57,806 nt of DNA from positions 1-57,806 of the forward strand of contig JAFVTI010000019.1 in assembly GCA_017503325.1 (NCBI GenBank), given 5' to 3'. The notes under the pieces are model-generated. The model was not told the DNA's origin, did no database searches, and was given only the letters and a program-made list of their open reading frames with translations. Made by a program: the position numbers and the translations under genes. Below, in pieces: positions 44,690 to 53,183 of this stretch (position 1 is the stretch's first letter; each line of letters opens with the position of its first letter). Source of the DNA: Clostridia bacterium (GTDB lineage Bacteria > Bacillota > Clostridia > Oscillospirales > CAG-272).

Positions 44690-44885
44690 TTAAAGCACAC
44701 GTAATCATAACCACCGGCCGTGCCGGTGGTTTGCACCAGCCCCCCTGGGGCATGTCACAGGCTGAGCCTATAGGCTCGTCGAAAAGTCTGCCAACCGCAC
44801 GGCTTTCACTGGCATGCCCCTAAAGGGGCTCTATTTATTTGCCCTCTTTTACCGGCTCACCCGTCAGGTCGGGGGATCTTAATAT
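44690..44885. other. structured non-coding stretch
   Basis: Three hairpins follow one another: ccaccggc-cgt-gccggtgg (44711-44729), gagcctataggctc (44765-44778) and gcccctaaaggggc (44816-44829). A 12-base segment (ctgccaaccgca) and a mirrored tgcc..ggca pattern lie between. It could be a decayed end of an IS200/IS605-type element or a small RNA. No coding frame is supported. Confidence 0.4.
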
Positions 44886-44894
44886 ATGGTGTAT

Positions 44895-46139
44895 TTACTT
44901 CGCATACTTCACGCCGGCAAGCGCGTTGTTTTCAATGATATTTTCGGCGTTGTAGACGATCAGCACGCCGTCGCAGCCGAACTGCTCGGCATAATAGGCA
45001 AGCGGCTTGACGCCTCCCGCGGACAGATTGATTACGACAAGATCATAATGCTGCGCCAAAAACGGCACCATGCTGTTAAAGAAGGAATCCTTGAGCACAA
45101 GCAGCGTCTGCCGCTGCTCGTCGGTGTTCTTTTTGACGGTCAGAACGCCGTGCGTGCCGTCCAGGAACGCGGAATACTTATCCTTCTGTTCAAGATATTC
45201 GCGGTTGTAAAAGCCGGAAAAGCTATCCCCGCGGACAAAATCGATATAGGAACTTCCCTGCTCATTTTGCCCCGTCTGCATGGTCCAATCGGTGACGGTA
45301 TAATTCTCCTCGCCCTCAAAGTGCCAGATCTCCAAGGAATCGGGGCCGACGAACTTCAAGCCCGCGCGCGACCAGGTCGTGCCGTAAAAGCCTTCAACCG
45401 TTTCGATGGTGAACATGCTTTCGGGGATGATCTCGCTTTGCTTTCCCCATTCGTTCATAAGCGCACAGTACGCCATGTACGCGCCCTCGGTGGTCCAATG
45501 GTGGTCGGTGCGGTAATAGACGGATTCCCCGCCGGCATGTGCATCCTGCATGATCTTTCGCAGGTCAAGGTAGCTCACGGAATCATCAAGTCCTGCGTCG
45601 ATATCCGCCCACAGGGCGTCGGTCGATTGCATGGGATAGTTGGTCTGCCCGCCTACCACGTCCAGCGTACGCGGCGGGATGATGACGGTCAGATCAAGGC
45701 CTTGTTCCGCAAGCTCTGCTTGCAGCTTGTTCAGCGCACTTGTCTGTGCGTCAATGCTCTCTTTTGCATAAAAATCGGTGTCGTACACACGCGTCAGGCG
45801 ATCGACGTACGCGTCAAACCAGCGCACGGCCAGTTGGCCGTCCTTGCCCAGCACCACGCCGTTATTCTCCCCTTTTCCAAGCGCAAGCTCGGACAAGCCC
45901 TTGAGCTCGACGAGCGCGTCACGCGCGGGAAACTGGTCGGCAAAATACTCGTTCATCTCCTGCCCGAATTTGCCCTCGGAAAGCGATTTCCAAGTCAGCT
46001 TGGGAAAGGTCTGCAGGTCTCGGTTTTCCTCTTCGGAAAAGTCCTTGTCGGGCAAGGCTGCAAAAAGGATCAACCCGAGTGCCAAAGGAATGACAAACAG
46101 CAGCACTGTCAGAAGATTGGTGATTTTTTGATGCTTCAT
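44895..46139 (-). CDS. DHHW-family protein (AlgX/DltD-like)
   Basis: The 414-residue protein has one N-terminal membrane helix (about 8-29) and an extracellular SGNH-hydrolase-like domain with the name-giving motif YRTDHHWTTEGAYMAYC and catalytic-type LLVLKDSFFNSMVPF near the end. Such proteins work with MBOAT acyltransferases to O-acetylate surface polysaccharide. It lies 12 bp after the MBOAT gene. Which polymer is modified is unknown. Confidence 0.9.
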   Translation of the reverse strand: MKHQKITNLLTVLLFVIPLALGLILFAALPDKDFSEEENRDLQTFPKLTWKSLSEGKFGQEMNEYFADQFPARDALVELKGLSELALGKGENNGVVLGKDGQLAVRWFDAYVDRLTRVYDTDFYAKESIDAQTSALNKLQAELAEQGLDLTVIIPPRTLDVVGGQTNYPMQSTDALWADIDAGLDDSVSYLDLRKIMQDAHAGGESVYYRTDHHWTTEGAYMAYCALMNEWGKQSEIIPESMFTIETVEGFYGTTWSRAGLKFVGPDSLEIWHFEGEENYTVTDWTMQTGQNEQGSSYIDFVRGDSFSGFYNREYLEQKDKYSAFLDGTHGVLTVKKNTDEQRQTLLVLKDSFFNSMVPFLAQHYDLVVINLSAGGVKPLAYYAEQFGCDGVLIVYNAENIIENNALAGVKYAK

Positions 46140-46151
46140 GCTTGCCTCCTC

Positions 46152-47564
46152 TCAGAAAATATAATACAGGAACGGACTGAAGGTGGAATCCACCAGATAT
46201 GCCGTGCACAGCACCAAGATTGCCGCGCAAAGCACGGGGGTGGCATACATGACCACCGGCTTGTCCTTGATTTTTTCAAACATCTTTTTGGGCAGCGGCG
46301 TCGCGCCAACGAAGCAGATGGCAAGCAGCGGCAGGTAGCGCAGCGCCTCGTAGACGATCACGGGAGAGGCAAAGCCCACCGTTCCCGCACCGAACAGCCC
46401 AGCAAAGATATTCCATCCCTCGGAAAGGTTGGGGAACGCGAAAATGATCCAGCCGATGCCGATCAAAAGCAGCGCATACGCGTGCGCAAACACGCGCGGG
46501 AGCTTATCAAGCAATTTAAGCAAGAACGCCTTTTCGATGATCAGGATGACCAGGAAATACACGCCCCAAAGCACGAAATTCCAGGATGCGCCGTGCCAAA
46601 GGCCTGTCAGCAGCCATACAACGGCAAGGTTGAGATACTGGCGCGCCTTTCCCTTTCGGTTGCCGCCAAGCGGGATATACACGTACTCCCTAAACCAGGT
46701 GGACAGCGTGATGTGCCAGCGACGCCAGAACTCGGTAATACTCCTTGAAATATAAGGGTAATCGAAGTTTTCCACGAAGTGGAAGCCGAACATTTTGCCA
46801 AGACCAATGGCCATATCGGAGTATCCCGAGAAGTCGTAGTAAATATGCAAGGTGTAGCAAATGACCGTCATCCAAGCGCCAAGCGCGGTATGCTCAAAGC
46901 CCGCAGCCTCGGAAAAATACGCAAATGCGGCAGCGGCAGCGTCACCCAGCAGCACCTTTTTGGCAAGACCCGCGCAAAAGCGGCGCACGCCTGCGGCAAA
47001 ATCGGCTACGCTCTCGCGTCTGCCCATCAGCTGGTCGTCCACGTCGCGGTAGCGCACGATGGGGCCCGCGATCAGCTGCGGAAACAGCGTGACGTAGGTA
47101 CCGAAGGCAATATAATTCTTCTGCACCTCGGTCTCGTAGCGGTACAGGTCAATGGTATAGGACATGATCTGGAAGGTGTAAAACGAGATGCCGATGGGCA
47201 AGGAAAGCCCCTCGATCGGCTTGGCTACGCCCTGCAGAAACGGGATGAGCGAGAGCGTTTCCATGGTGAAATTGAAGTACTTGAAGAATAAAAGGAACGA
47301 CAGATTGAGTGCAAGCGAGACGATCATGGCCGCCTTGCATTTTTTCGGTGCGGTATGGCGGTATTTATCAATAAAGAAGCCGCCCACGTAGGCTACCGTG
47401 ATCGATACCAGCATCAGCGCGATATAGACGGGCTCACCCCAGCCGTAAAACAAAAGCGAGACGACAAAAAGCACCACGTTGCGCCATTTTCTCGGAACGA
47501 CGTAGTACAAGGCCAGCGTCAGAATCAGATATGCAAACAAAAAGATCAGCGAAGAAAAGACCAC
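46152..47564 (-). CDS. MBOAT-family O-acyltransferase (AlgI/DltB/PatA type)
   Basis: The 470-residue membrane protein with about eleven hydrophobic segments moves acyl groups across the membrane for transfer to extracellular sugars. The invariant His is visible in WLLTGLWHGASWNFVLWG; FWRRWHITLSTWFREYVYIPLGG is the other family signature. The start codon is GTG 47564, with ggag 7 bp upstream. It forms a two-gene operon with the DHHW protein. Confidence 0.94.
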   Translation of the reverse strand: MVFSSLIFLFAYLILTLALYYVVPRKWRNVVLFVVSLLFYGWGEPVYIALMLVSITVAYVGGFFIDKYRHTAPKKCKAAMIVSLALNLSFLLFFKYFNFTMETLSLIPFLQGVAKPIEGLSLPIGISFYTFQIMSYTIDLYRYETEVQKNYIAFGTYVTLFPQLIAGPIVRYRDVDDQLMGRRESVADFAAGVRRFCAGLAKKVLLGDAAAAAFAYFSEAAGFEHTALGAWMTVICYTLHIYYDFSGYSDMAIGLGKMFGFHFVENFDYPYISRSITEFWRRWHITLSTWFREYVYIPLGGNRKGKARQYLNLAVVWLLTGLWHGASWNFVLWGVYFLVILIIEKAFLLKLLDKLPRVFAHAYALLLIGIGWIIFAFPNLSEGWNIFAGLFGAGTVGFASPVIVYEALRYLPLLAICFVGATPLPKKMFEKIKDKPVVMYATPVLCAAILVLCTAYLVDSTFSPFLYYIF

Positions 47565-47702
47565 GGCAAGCTCCTATGCAAAAATTCTATATTCATGGTT
47601 TCCGCAAAAACCGGGAATTATTCTTAATCAAATATATTATAAAGTATCGCACCAAGTTTGTCAACGGCAAGTGCGTCGGTTTGGGGGAAATATTTGGCAA
47701 AG

Positions 47703-47728
47703 AAAAAGGCGTGCAACACGCCTTTTTT
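47703..47728. terminator. bidirectional terminator
   Basis: aaaaaggcgtg-caa-cacgcctttttt between the leftward tethered-XRE gene and the MBOAT gene start. Confidence 0.85.
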
Positions 47729-47740
47729 CATTTGTATGCT

Positions 47741-48904
47741 TTACGGCAGATGCACAGTCAGCGTTTTCTCTTGCTCGTTTTCACCCGATTTGTAGACGAT
47801 CTCGGCATCTCCGCCCGCACTGATACCGGAGCATGAAATCGGGTACTTTGCATCCGGATTAAAATTCTCCAACAGATAGGCCTCGGAATACGCCTGCACA
47901 TCAAAAATATCCTGTACAACAACGCTGTACTGCCCTTGTTTCTCGGTAACATACATCACGTAGCCCTCGTGCGCATCTATGACGTGCAAAAACGGTTCGC
48001 TGATCTCCCCGCTCTCCACATTGCAATAGACGGTTTTATCAGTGGAAACATCCTCGGGACTTGGCAAGCTCACGCCTATGACACCCATTCCGACGTAATC
48101 GGTCGTGGGATATTGCTCCAAATTCTCTCCCGAGATCATCACGTTTTCGCGATCGTCATATACCGCATAGCTGTAAAGCCTGCTTTCCTCATGGTACTGT
48201 ACCCGGCAATTATCATATAAGCTTGCGTCGTCCAAATCATATCGGGTCACGTCGTGCAGCGCGCCTTGGAACATGTTAAAATGTCCCTTGTCGTGCATGT
48301 TAAACACACCTTCTATGATCACGTATTCCCCGTTATATCTTCGCAATCTCTCACCGTGTGGGGCAAGCTGCTCGCCAAGCTCGATCCAGATCCGATCGTT
48401 GGTATGGTTTTCCCACGCCTCTGTGCTTGCGCTGATGTAATTCCCTTCAAAATCGAGATTTCCCACAGCAGTCAAGCGCACCTTGACCCCATGGTACCGC
48501 TCGGGCGTAGCAATCAGCTCCGTCATGGACACATCAACGACATAATTGTCGGACAAACTGCCAAAGCCACCGAAAAGCACGTATTCCATGCGCTCACGCA
48601 TCTGCCGTGCATACGTACCGATCCCACCCAGCAAGAGCAAAAGTGCCAGCAACAGGGCGATCCCCGATACAAGCAGGATCCTGTTCTGCAAGCGGAGCTT
48701 GCGAAGTGTGAGATCGACCCATGCAGCGGTCGGGATATCCAGCGCATCGGTCAATTTTTGCATATGGTTGGAATCGGGTACGGCTCTGCCCTTTTCCCAT
48801 TTGATCAGTGTTTGCTCGGGCACGCCGACCGTCTCTGCCAGCACAGCGATGCTCAGCTGCTTTTGCAGCCTGTAGGCGCGAATCATTTTTCCGATACTTT
48901 TCAT
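47741..48904 (-). CDS. membrane-tethered XRE protein with extracytoplasmic sensor-like domain
   Basis: The 387-residue protein has an N-terminal Cro/C1 helix-turn-helix (about 5-60; LSIAVLAETVGVPEQTLIKWEK), a single membrane helix (about 77-97), and about 290 residues outside the membrane with an OB-like region (YHGVKVRLTAVGNLDFEGNYI, and WIELGEQLAPHGE..). The layout suggests a one-component transmembrane regulator that reads an extracellular signal. No family for the outer part is recognised. The start follows ggag. Terminator 12 bp after the stop. Confidence 0.8.
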   Translation of the reverse strand: MKSIGKMIRAYRLQKQLSIAVLAETVGVPEQTLIKWEKGRAVPDSNHMQKLTDALDIPTAAWVDLTLRKLRLQNRILLVSGIALLLALLLLLGGIGTYARQMRERMEYVLFGGFGSLSDNYVVDVSMTELIATPERYHGVKVRLTAVGNLDFEGNYISASTEAWENHTNDRIWIELGEQLAPHGERLRRYNGEYVIIEGVFNMHDKGHFNMFQGALHDVTRYDLDDASLYDNCRVQYHEESRLYSYAVYDDRENVMISGENLEQYPTTDYVGMGVIGVSLPSPEDVSTDKTVYCNVESGEISEPFLHVIDAHEGYVMYVTEKQGQYSVVVQDIFDVQAYSEAYLLENFNPDAKYPISCSGISAGGDAEIVYKSGENEQEKTLTVHLP

Positions 48905-49097
48905 TGCGTTCTCCTTTGCATATTTCTGATTTCATTATATCATGTGAACAATGGGCTGTCAAGTAAACCGTCTTTCACCTGTATAGACGCGTTTTTTTCT
49001 TAAAAGTTTATCTCTTTTGCAATTTTTTATCAAAAAAACGAAAAACACAGTTTTTTTGAGAATAGATCCGTACGTGCCACAATATTGCTCTACCCTC

Positions 49098-49126
49098 TTG
49101 CATTTTTCGCCGTTCTGTGATATAAT
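49098..49126 (+). promoter_or_regulatory. sigma-A promoter of the lipoprotein gene
   Basis: TTGCAT at 49098-49103, 17 bp, TATAAT at 49121-49126. The AT-rich 49000-49090 before it contains no gene. Confidence 0.65.
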
Positions 49127-49182
49127 TTCTCTCGTCTTCCCTGATTTCAGGGAGAAAGTTGAAACACGAAAGGAAAAGAATC

Positions 49183-50181
49183 ATGAAAAAGTTACTCATT
49201 TTATTGGCTCTTTGCATGGTCTTCTCGGTCGTGCTTGTCGCATGTGAAACTACACCCGACACCTCCGATGAAACCACCGATGCAGAAACCACCACCGAAG
49301 AAGTGACCACCCAGCCCGAGGCTGAGACCTCCACCGAGGAAGTCACCACCGAGCCCGAGACAGAGACCTCTACCGAGGAAGTGACCACCGAGCCCGAGGT
49401 TGAAACCACTCCCGAAGAGGAAAGCACCGAGCCTACTCCCGAGCCCGTCAAGGTAATTGCAGCGATGTCCTGGGATACCCTGGCCACCGTACATCCCGTG
49501 GCTGGTAAGGCCCTAGTCAACAACGGCGGCGAGTTCATGAATTGGAACGGCGTTGCCGACATTGATACCAACGATTCCGCGCTCAGAGTCTTTGGCTGGA
49601 TCGCATACTTCACCGAGACCGAGGGTACGGTCGGTTATGCATTCAACGGCGGCGAGCACGTTTATAACGAAAGCTTCACCTTCACGGCAGAAGAGGGCGT
49701 GCAGACTCACATCGCCACCAACTGCCCCGGCGCACTCAGCGCATGCAGATTCCAGTTTGATATTCCTCTTGAAGGACTGGGCGCAGGCACTCACAAGCTG
49801 TGCGTTTACGCTAAGGACACCGCAGGCAACGAGGAGCTGATCAAGGAGATCACCCTGAACATTGCACAGGTTGACCCCGTTGAGGCAATTGAAGCAATCG
49901 AATTTGACGGCACCAACGGCGCTATGACCCTCGAGGCAGGCGAAACCGTCAAGTTCATGGTCCGCAACCAGGGCGGCAAGAAAATCGTGATCGAAAATGC
50001 TGCTTCCCTGTCCGTTACCGCTGACAACCTTGCAGGCGTTGCAGTTGGTCTGACCTACACCGAAGGCACCAGCATCGTGCAGGAGATCCCCGGCGAGGGT
50101 TGGGACAACATCGAGGTCACCATCCACAATGCAACCGATGCAGCAGCCACGATCAATTTCACCGTTGTAGAGATCGGTTAA
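49183..50181 (+). CDS. lipoprotein with Thr/Glu repeat stalk
   Basis: The 332-residue protein has a lipoprotein signal (1-20, lipobox VLVAC, so Cys21 is lipidated), then a low-complexity stalk (about 22-95) of repeated TEEVTTEPE units, and a beta-rich domain (about 100-225; GWIAYFTETEGTVGYAFNGG) plus a second (235-332). The stalk repeats are about 13 residues. Substrate-binding or adhesion roles are possible but not shown. The start at 49183 follows aagga. Confidence 0.78.
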   Translation: MKKLLILLALCMVFSVVLVACETTPDTSDETTDAETTTEEVTTQPEAETSTEEVTTEPETETSTEEVTTEPEVETTPEEESTEPTPEPVKVIAAMSWDTLATVHPVAGKALVNNGGEFMNWNGVADIDTNDSALRVFGWIAYFTETEGTVGYAFNGGEHVYNESFTFTAEEGVQTHIATNCPGALSACRFQFDIPLEGLGAGTHKLCVYAKDTAGNEELIKEITLNIAQVDPVEAIEAIEFDGTNGAMTLEAGETVKFMVRNQGGKKIVIENAASLSVTADNLAGVAVGLTYTEGTSIVQEIPGEGWDNIEVTIHNATDAAATINFTVVEIG

Positions 50182-50191
50182 TCTGAATCAA

Positions 50192-50226
50192 AACAAGGGG
50201 CTCTTTCCCACGGAAGAGCCCTATTT
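50192..50226 (+). terminator. terminator of lipoprotein gene
   Basis: aggggctcttt-ccca-cggaagagccct followed by atttt. Confidence 0.8.
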
Positions 50227-50251
50227 TCATGCAAAAAATCGTGATTTCCAC

Positions 50252-50280
50252 TTGACAAATCCGTTTTCATGTTATATAAT
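50252..50280 (+). promoter_or_regulatory. sigma-A promoter of tyrS
   Basis: TTGACA at 50252-50257, 17 bp, TATAAT at 50275-50280. Start near 50287. Confidence 0.85.
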
Positions 50281-50286
50281 GTCGTA

Positions 50287-50600
50287 TATATCGGCTTTGA
50301 CGGGAATAAGTACCCGCATGCGACTCACAGAAAGTACCCGGTTGATGAGAGGGGCGAGGATGGCAGCGGCGAAATACCTCCCTGAGCTCCGCACCGAACG
50401 GATGCCTGCGCGGCACTCCCGGTAGGCTGCGGCGGACTTCCCCGTTATCGGAATGCGACCGGTGCTTTGCGTTTTGCAGAACCGGCCGACAGAGGCTTCT
50501 TTTGCAAAAAAGAGGTAAAGCAAGGTGGTAACACGGCGGCGTCCCCGCCCGTCCTTGATTTTCGGGAGTAGACCCGAAATCGGGGACTTTTATTTTTTCA
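50287..50600 (+). promoter_or_regulatory. tyrosine T-box riboswitch leader
   Basis: The about 310-nt leader senses uncharged tRNA-Tyr. The specifier loop contains UAC at 50375-50377, in the context gaaaUACctccCTGAGC. The T-box word with TGGT at 50526-50529 (ggtggtaacacggc) can pair with the tRNA acceptor end. The terminator (gtcccc at 50541 pairing with ggggac at 50582, then tttattttt) competes with an antiterminator that includes ggcgtcccc. When tRNA-Tyr is uncharged, tyrS is read. Confidence 0.93.
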
Positions 50601-50620
50601 TATCAAAAGGAGAAACAGAC

Positions 50621-51853
50621 ATGCAAATCTACGAAGAATTGCAATCCAGGGGACTGATCGCTCAGGTCACCGACGAAGCAGAGATCAGAGACATGATCAA
50701 CGCGGGCAAGGCGACCTTCTACATCGGCTTTGACCCCACGGCAGACTCTTTGCACGTCGGTCACTTTATGGCGCTGTGCCTGATGAAGAGACTGCAGATG
50801 GCAGGCAACAAGCCCGTCGTTCTGATCGGCGGCGGCACAGCTATGATCGGTGACCCCTCGGGCAGAACCGACATGAGACAAATGATGACCGAAGAGACCA
50901 TTGCGCACAACGTCGAATGCTTCAAAAAGCAGATGTCGCGCTTTATCGACTTCGGCGAAGACAAGGCCATCCTTGTCAACAACAAGGACTGGCTGCTTCA
51001 GCTTAACTACGTTGACGTGCTGCGCGACGTTGGCGCGTGCTTCTCTGTCAACAAGATGCTGACGGCCGAGTGCTACAAGCAGAGAATGGAAAAGGGACTT
51101 TCCTTCCTCGAATTCAACTACATGATCATGCAGTCCTACGACTTCTACCATCTGTATAAGACCTACGGCTGCAATATGCAGTTTGGCGGCGACGACCAGT
51201 GGTCGAATATGCTGGGCGGCACCGAGCTGATCCGCAGAAAGCTTGGCAAGGACGCTTACGCCATGACCATTACCCTTCTGCTCAATTCCGAGGGCAAGAA
51301 GATGGGTAAGACCGCATCGGGTGCTGTATGGCTTGACCCCAACAAGACCACGCCCTACGACTTCTACCAGTACTGGAGAAACGTCAGCGACGCAGACGTG
51401 CTCAAGTGCATCCGTATGCTGACCTTCCTGCCTCTTGAGCAGATCGATGCAATGGACGCTTGGGAGGGCGCACAGCTCAACACCGCCAAGGAAATTCTTG
51501 CTTACGAGCTGACCAAGCTGGTTCACGGCGAGGAAGAGGCTGAAAAGGCACAGGCGCAGGCTCGTTCCCTGTTCACCGCAGGCGGCGCGGCAGACGCTCC
51601 CGTGCACACCCTGACCGACGCTGACTTTACGGGTGGCATGGTGGAGGGTCAGATCGACATTGGCACCGTCATGGTCAAGGCAGGACTTGTCAAGTCCAAG
51701 TCCGAGGCGCGCACTGCCATCCAACAGGGCGGCGTAACGGTTGACGGCGACAAGATCACCGATTTCAAGACCGCGTACACCAAGGCGGACTTTGCCGAGG
51801 GCAAGCTGTTCCGCAAGGGCAAAAAGACCTTTGTTAAGGTTATTGCAGAGTAA
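50621..51853 (+). CDS. tyrS: tyrosyl-tRNA synthetase
   Basis: Charges tRNA-Tyr. The 410-residue class I enzyme has the HIGH-type motif HVGH (in SLHVGHFMALCLM) and KMGKT (KMSKS position), the tyrosine site YDFYHLYKTYGCNMQFGGDDQ, and a C-terminal S4 domain (about 345-405). The start at 50621 follows aaaaggag. Its frame extends upstream into the T-box, where there is no ribosome site. Confidence 0.98.
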   Translation: MQIYEELQSRGLIAQVTDEAEIRDMINAGKATFYIGFDPTADSLHVGHFMALCLMKRLQMAGNKPVVLIGGGTAMIGDPSGRTDMRQMMTEETIAHNVECFKKQMSRFIDFGEDKAILVNNKDWLLQLNYVDVLRDVGACFSVNKMLTAECYKQRMEKGLSFLEFNYMIMQSYDFYHLYKTYGCNMQFGGDDQWSNMLGGTELIRRKLGKDAYAMTITLLLNSEGKKMGKTASGAVWLDPNKTTPYDFYQYWRNVSDADVLKCIRMLTFLPLEQIDAMDAWEGAQLNTAKEILAYELTKLVHGEEEAEKAQAQARSLFTAGGAADAPVHTLTDADFTGGMVEGQIDIGTVMVKAGLVKSKSEARTAIQQGGVTVDGDKITDFKTAYTKADFAEGKLFRKGKKTFVKVIAE

Positions 51854-51910
51854 ATCGCTGTGGCGAAGAATTCTGTAAAACATAAATAATTTACTTTTGG
51901 AGGAAATCTC

Positions 51911-52411
51911 ATGAACAACAAAGAAGCAAAAGCTCTTCTGAACGAAAGCTGCAGCGTGGGCAAGCTTATCGGAACCATCATTGGTTATGTCTTTGCTTGC
52001 ATTTTTATCGCCGCGGTTATTTACGTCGTAACCTTTGTCCTGGCTCTCATCCCGATTCTCGGATGGATCCTCGCTGCCCCCATCGGTATCCTTGGTACCA
52101 TTTTCAACATTTTCAACTTTGTTTCTTCGCTCCTTACCCTTATCGGTTATGCAAGAAGCAAGGCTACCCTGACCGAGGTAGGCATTTTCGGCAACAAGAA
52201 CCCCTTCGGCACCTTTGATATTACCTTTGATCAGATTCAAAACATTAAGTACTCCAGAGGTAGAATTACCATCACTTACGGCATCGGTGTTGGCAAGCCT
52301 CAGAAGCTCAACATTTACGGCATCAGCAATGCTAAGAACTTTGCCAATGCTTGCAAAGAGCAGATGGCTAAGGCTAAGGCTGCTCCCGCAGAAGCAAAGG
52401 TTGAAGCTTAA
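51911..52411 (+). CDS. membrane protein with PH-like C-terminal region
   Basis: The 166-residue protein has two long hydrophobic segments (about 18-48 and 50-80), then a short beta-rich domain (FDITFDQIQNIKYSRGRITITYG) resembling bacterial PH-type domains, and an Ala/Lys-rich tail. Ribosome site ggaggaa precedes ATG 51911. Role unknown. A terminator follows. Confidence 0.7.
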   Translation: MNNKEAKALLNESCSVGKLIGTIIGYVFACIFIAAVIYVVTFVLALIPILGWILAAPIGILGTIFNIFNFVSSLLTLIGYARSKATLTEVGIFGNKNPFGTFDITFDQIQNIKYSRGRITITYGIGVGKPQKLNIYGISNAKNFANACKEQMAKAKAAPAEAKVEA

Positions 52412-52433
52412 TTTTATTTCCAATTCATCCATA

Positions 52434-52464
52434 AACCCGCCCGCGATTTTGCGGGCGGGTTTTG
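52434..52464 (+). terminator. terminator
   Basis: acccgcccgcgattttgcgggcgggt followed by tttgct. Confidence 0.88.
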
Positions 52465-52473
52465 CTCATAATG

Positions 52474-52547
52474 TCGTAGGAAAAGCGTTTCGCCTCCCGT
52501 TACGTTTTGGCGAATTTCTTGAAATTTTCTGAAAAATATGCTAAAAT
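52474..52547 (+). promoter_or_regulatory. promoter region of ECF/LRR cassette A
   Basis: A sigma-A-like promoter, TTGAAA (52519-52524), 17 bp, TAAAAT (52542-52547), is preceded by a conserved block at 52482-52504 (aaagcgtttcgcctcccg + ttacg). The identical 23-bp block lies at 55166-55188 before cassette B, at nearly the same distance from its promoter (14 versus 15 bp). It may be an ECF promoter or an operator shared by the two units. Confidence 0.6.
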
Positions 52548-52622
52548 ATTGTCAGCGCAGCCGCATTTTTTGCGACTTGATAAGTAGAGCCCCAGTATTT
52601 TATCGAAAGGAGTTTGTTTTGT

Positions 52623-53183
52623 ATGCAAGATCAAGACATTATTAGGCTTTACAATGCTCGCAACGAGCAAGCAATTACAGAGTCATCCAACAAATACGGC
52701 TACTACTGCACAAGTATTGCGCTGAACATTCTGCAAAATATGCAAGATGCCGAGGAATGCGTCAACGACACCTGGCTGCGTGCATGGAATTCCATCCCGC
52801 CCGCAAAGCCCGATCATCTGCAGCTTTACTTAGGCGGCATTACTCGCCACATCTCGCTGGACAGATTTCGCCGTCAAAGAGCGCAAAAGCGCGGAGGTGG
52901 CGAAATTGTGTTGGCCTTGGACGAAATCAGCGACGTGATCGCCTCCGGCACAGACGTGCCCACGGAGGTTGCCGAGCAGGAGTTTTCCGAGAGCTTCAAC
53001 CGCTTTTTGTGGTCGCTTCCCGAGCGGGACTGCAACGTTTTTCTGCGCCGTTACTATTACCTTGACCCGATCTCGCTGATCGCCAAGCGTTACGGCCTGA
53101 GCGTTGCCAACGTACAAAAGGTCCTCTCCCGCACGCGCGCCAAGCTGCGTGAACATCTCGCAAAGGAGGGGTATGCCGTATGA
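52623..53183 (+). CDS. ECF sigma factor (cassette A)
   Basis: The 186-residue protein has region 2 at about 25-85 (LQNMQDAEECVNDTWLRAWN) and region 4 at about 130-180 (LDPISLIAKRYGLSVANVQKVLSRTRAKL). It is about 55-60% identical by eye to the factor at 55304. I chose ATG 52623, 11 bp after aaggag, over TTG 52614. It overlaps the LRR gene by 4 nt (ATGA), so the two are coupled. Confidence 0.93.
   Translation: MQDQDIIRLYNARNEQAITESSNKYGYYCTSIALNILQNMQDAEECVNDTWLRAWNSIPPAKPDHLQLYLGGITRHISLDRFRRQRAQKRGGGEIVLALDEISDVIASGTDVPTEVAEQEFSESFNRFLWSLPERDCNVFLRRYYYLDPISLIAKRYGLSVANVQKVLSRTRAKLREHLAKEGYAV

Noticed and set aside
44886..46748. Rightward 620-codon frame across the DHHW and MBOAT genes
   Set aside because: Covers two real genes in antisense and their junction; no start site.
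46152..47564. DltB of a D-alanylation operon
   Set aside because: No dltA, dltC or dltD neighbour; the partner is a DHHW-family protein, which fits polysaccharide O-acylation.
50275..50286. Copy of the murA-upstream ATGTCGTA operator before tyrS
   Set aside because: It overlaps the -10 box and lacks the second half-site; the match is likely chance.
50603..52432. Leftward 609-codon frame across tyrS and the next gene
   Set aside because: Antisense to tyrS, which has unmistakable synthetase motifs.
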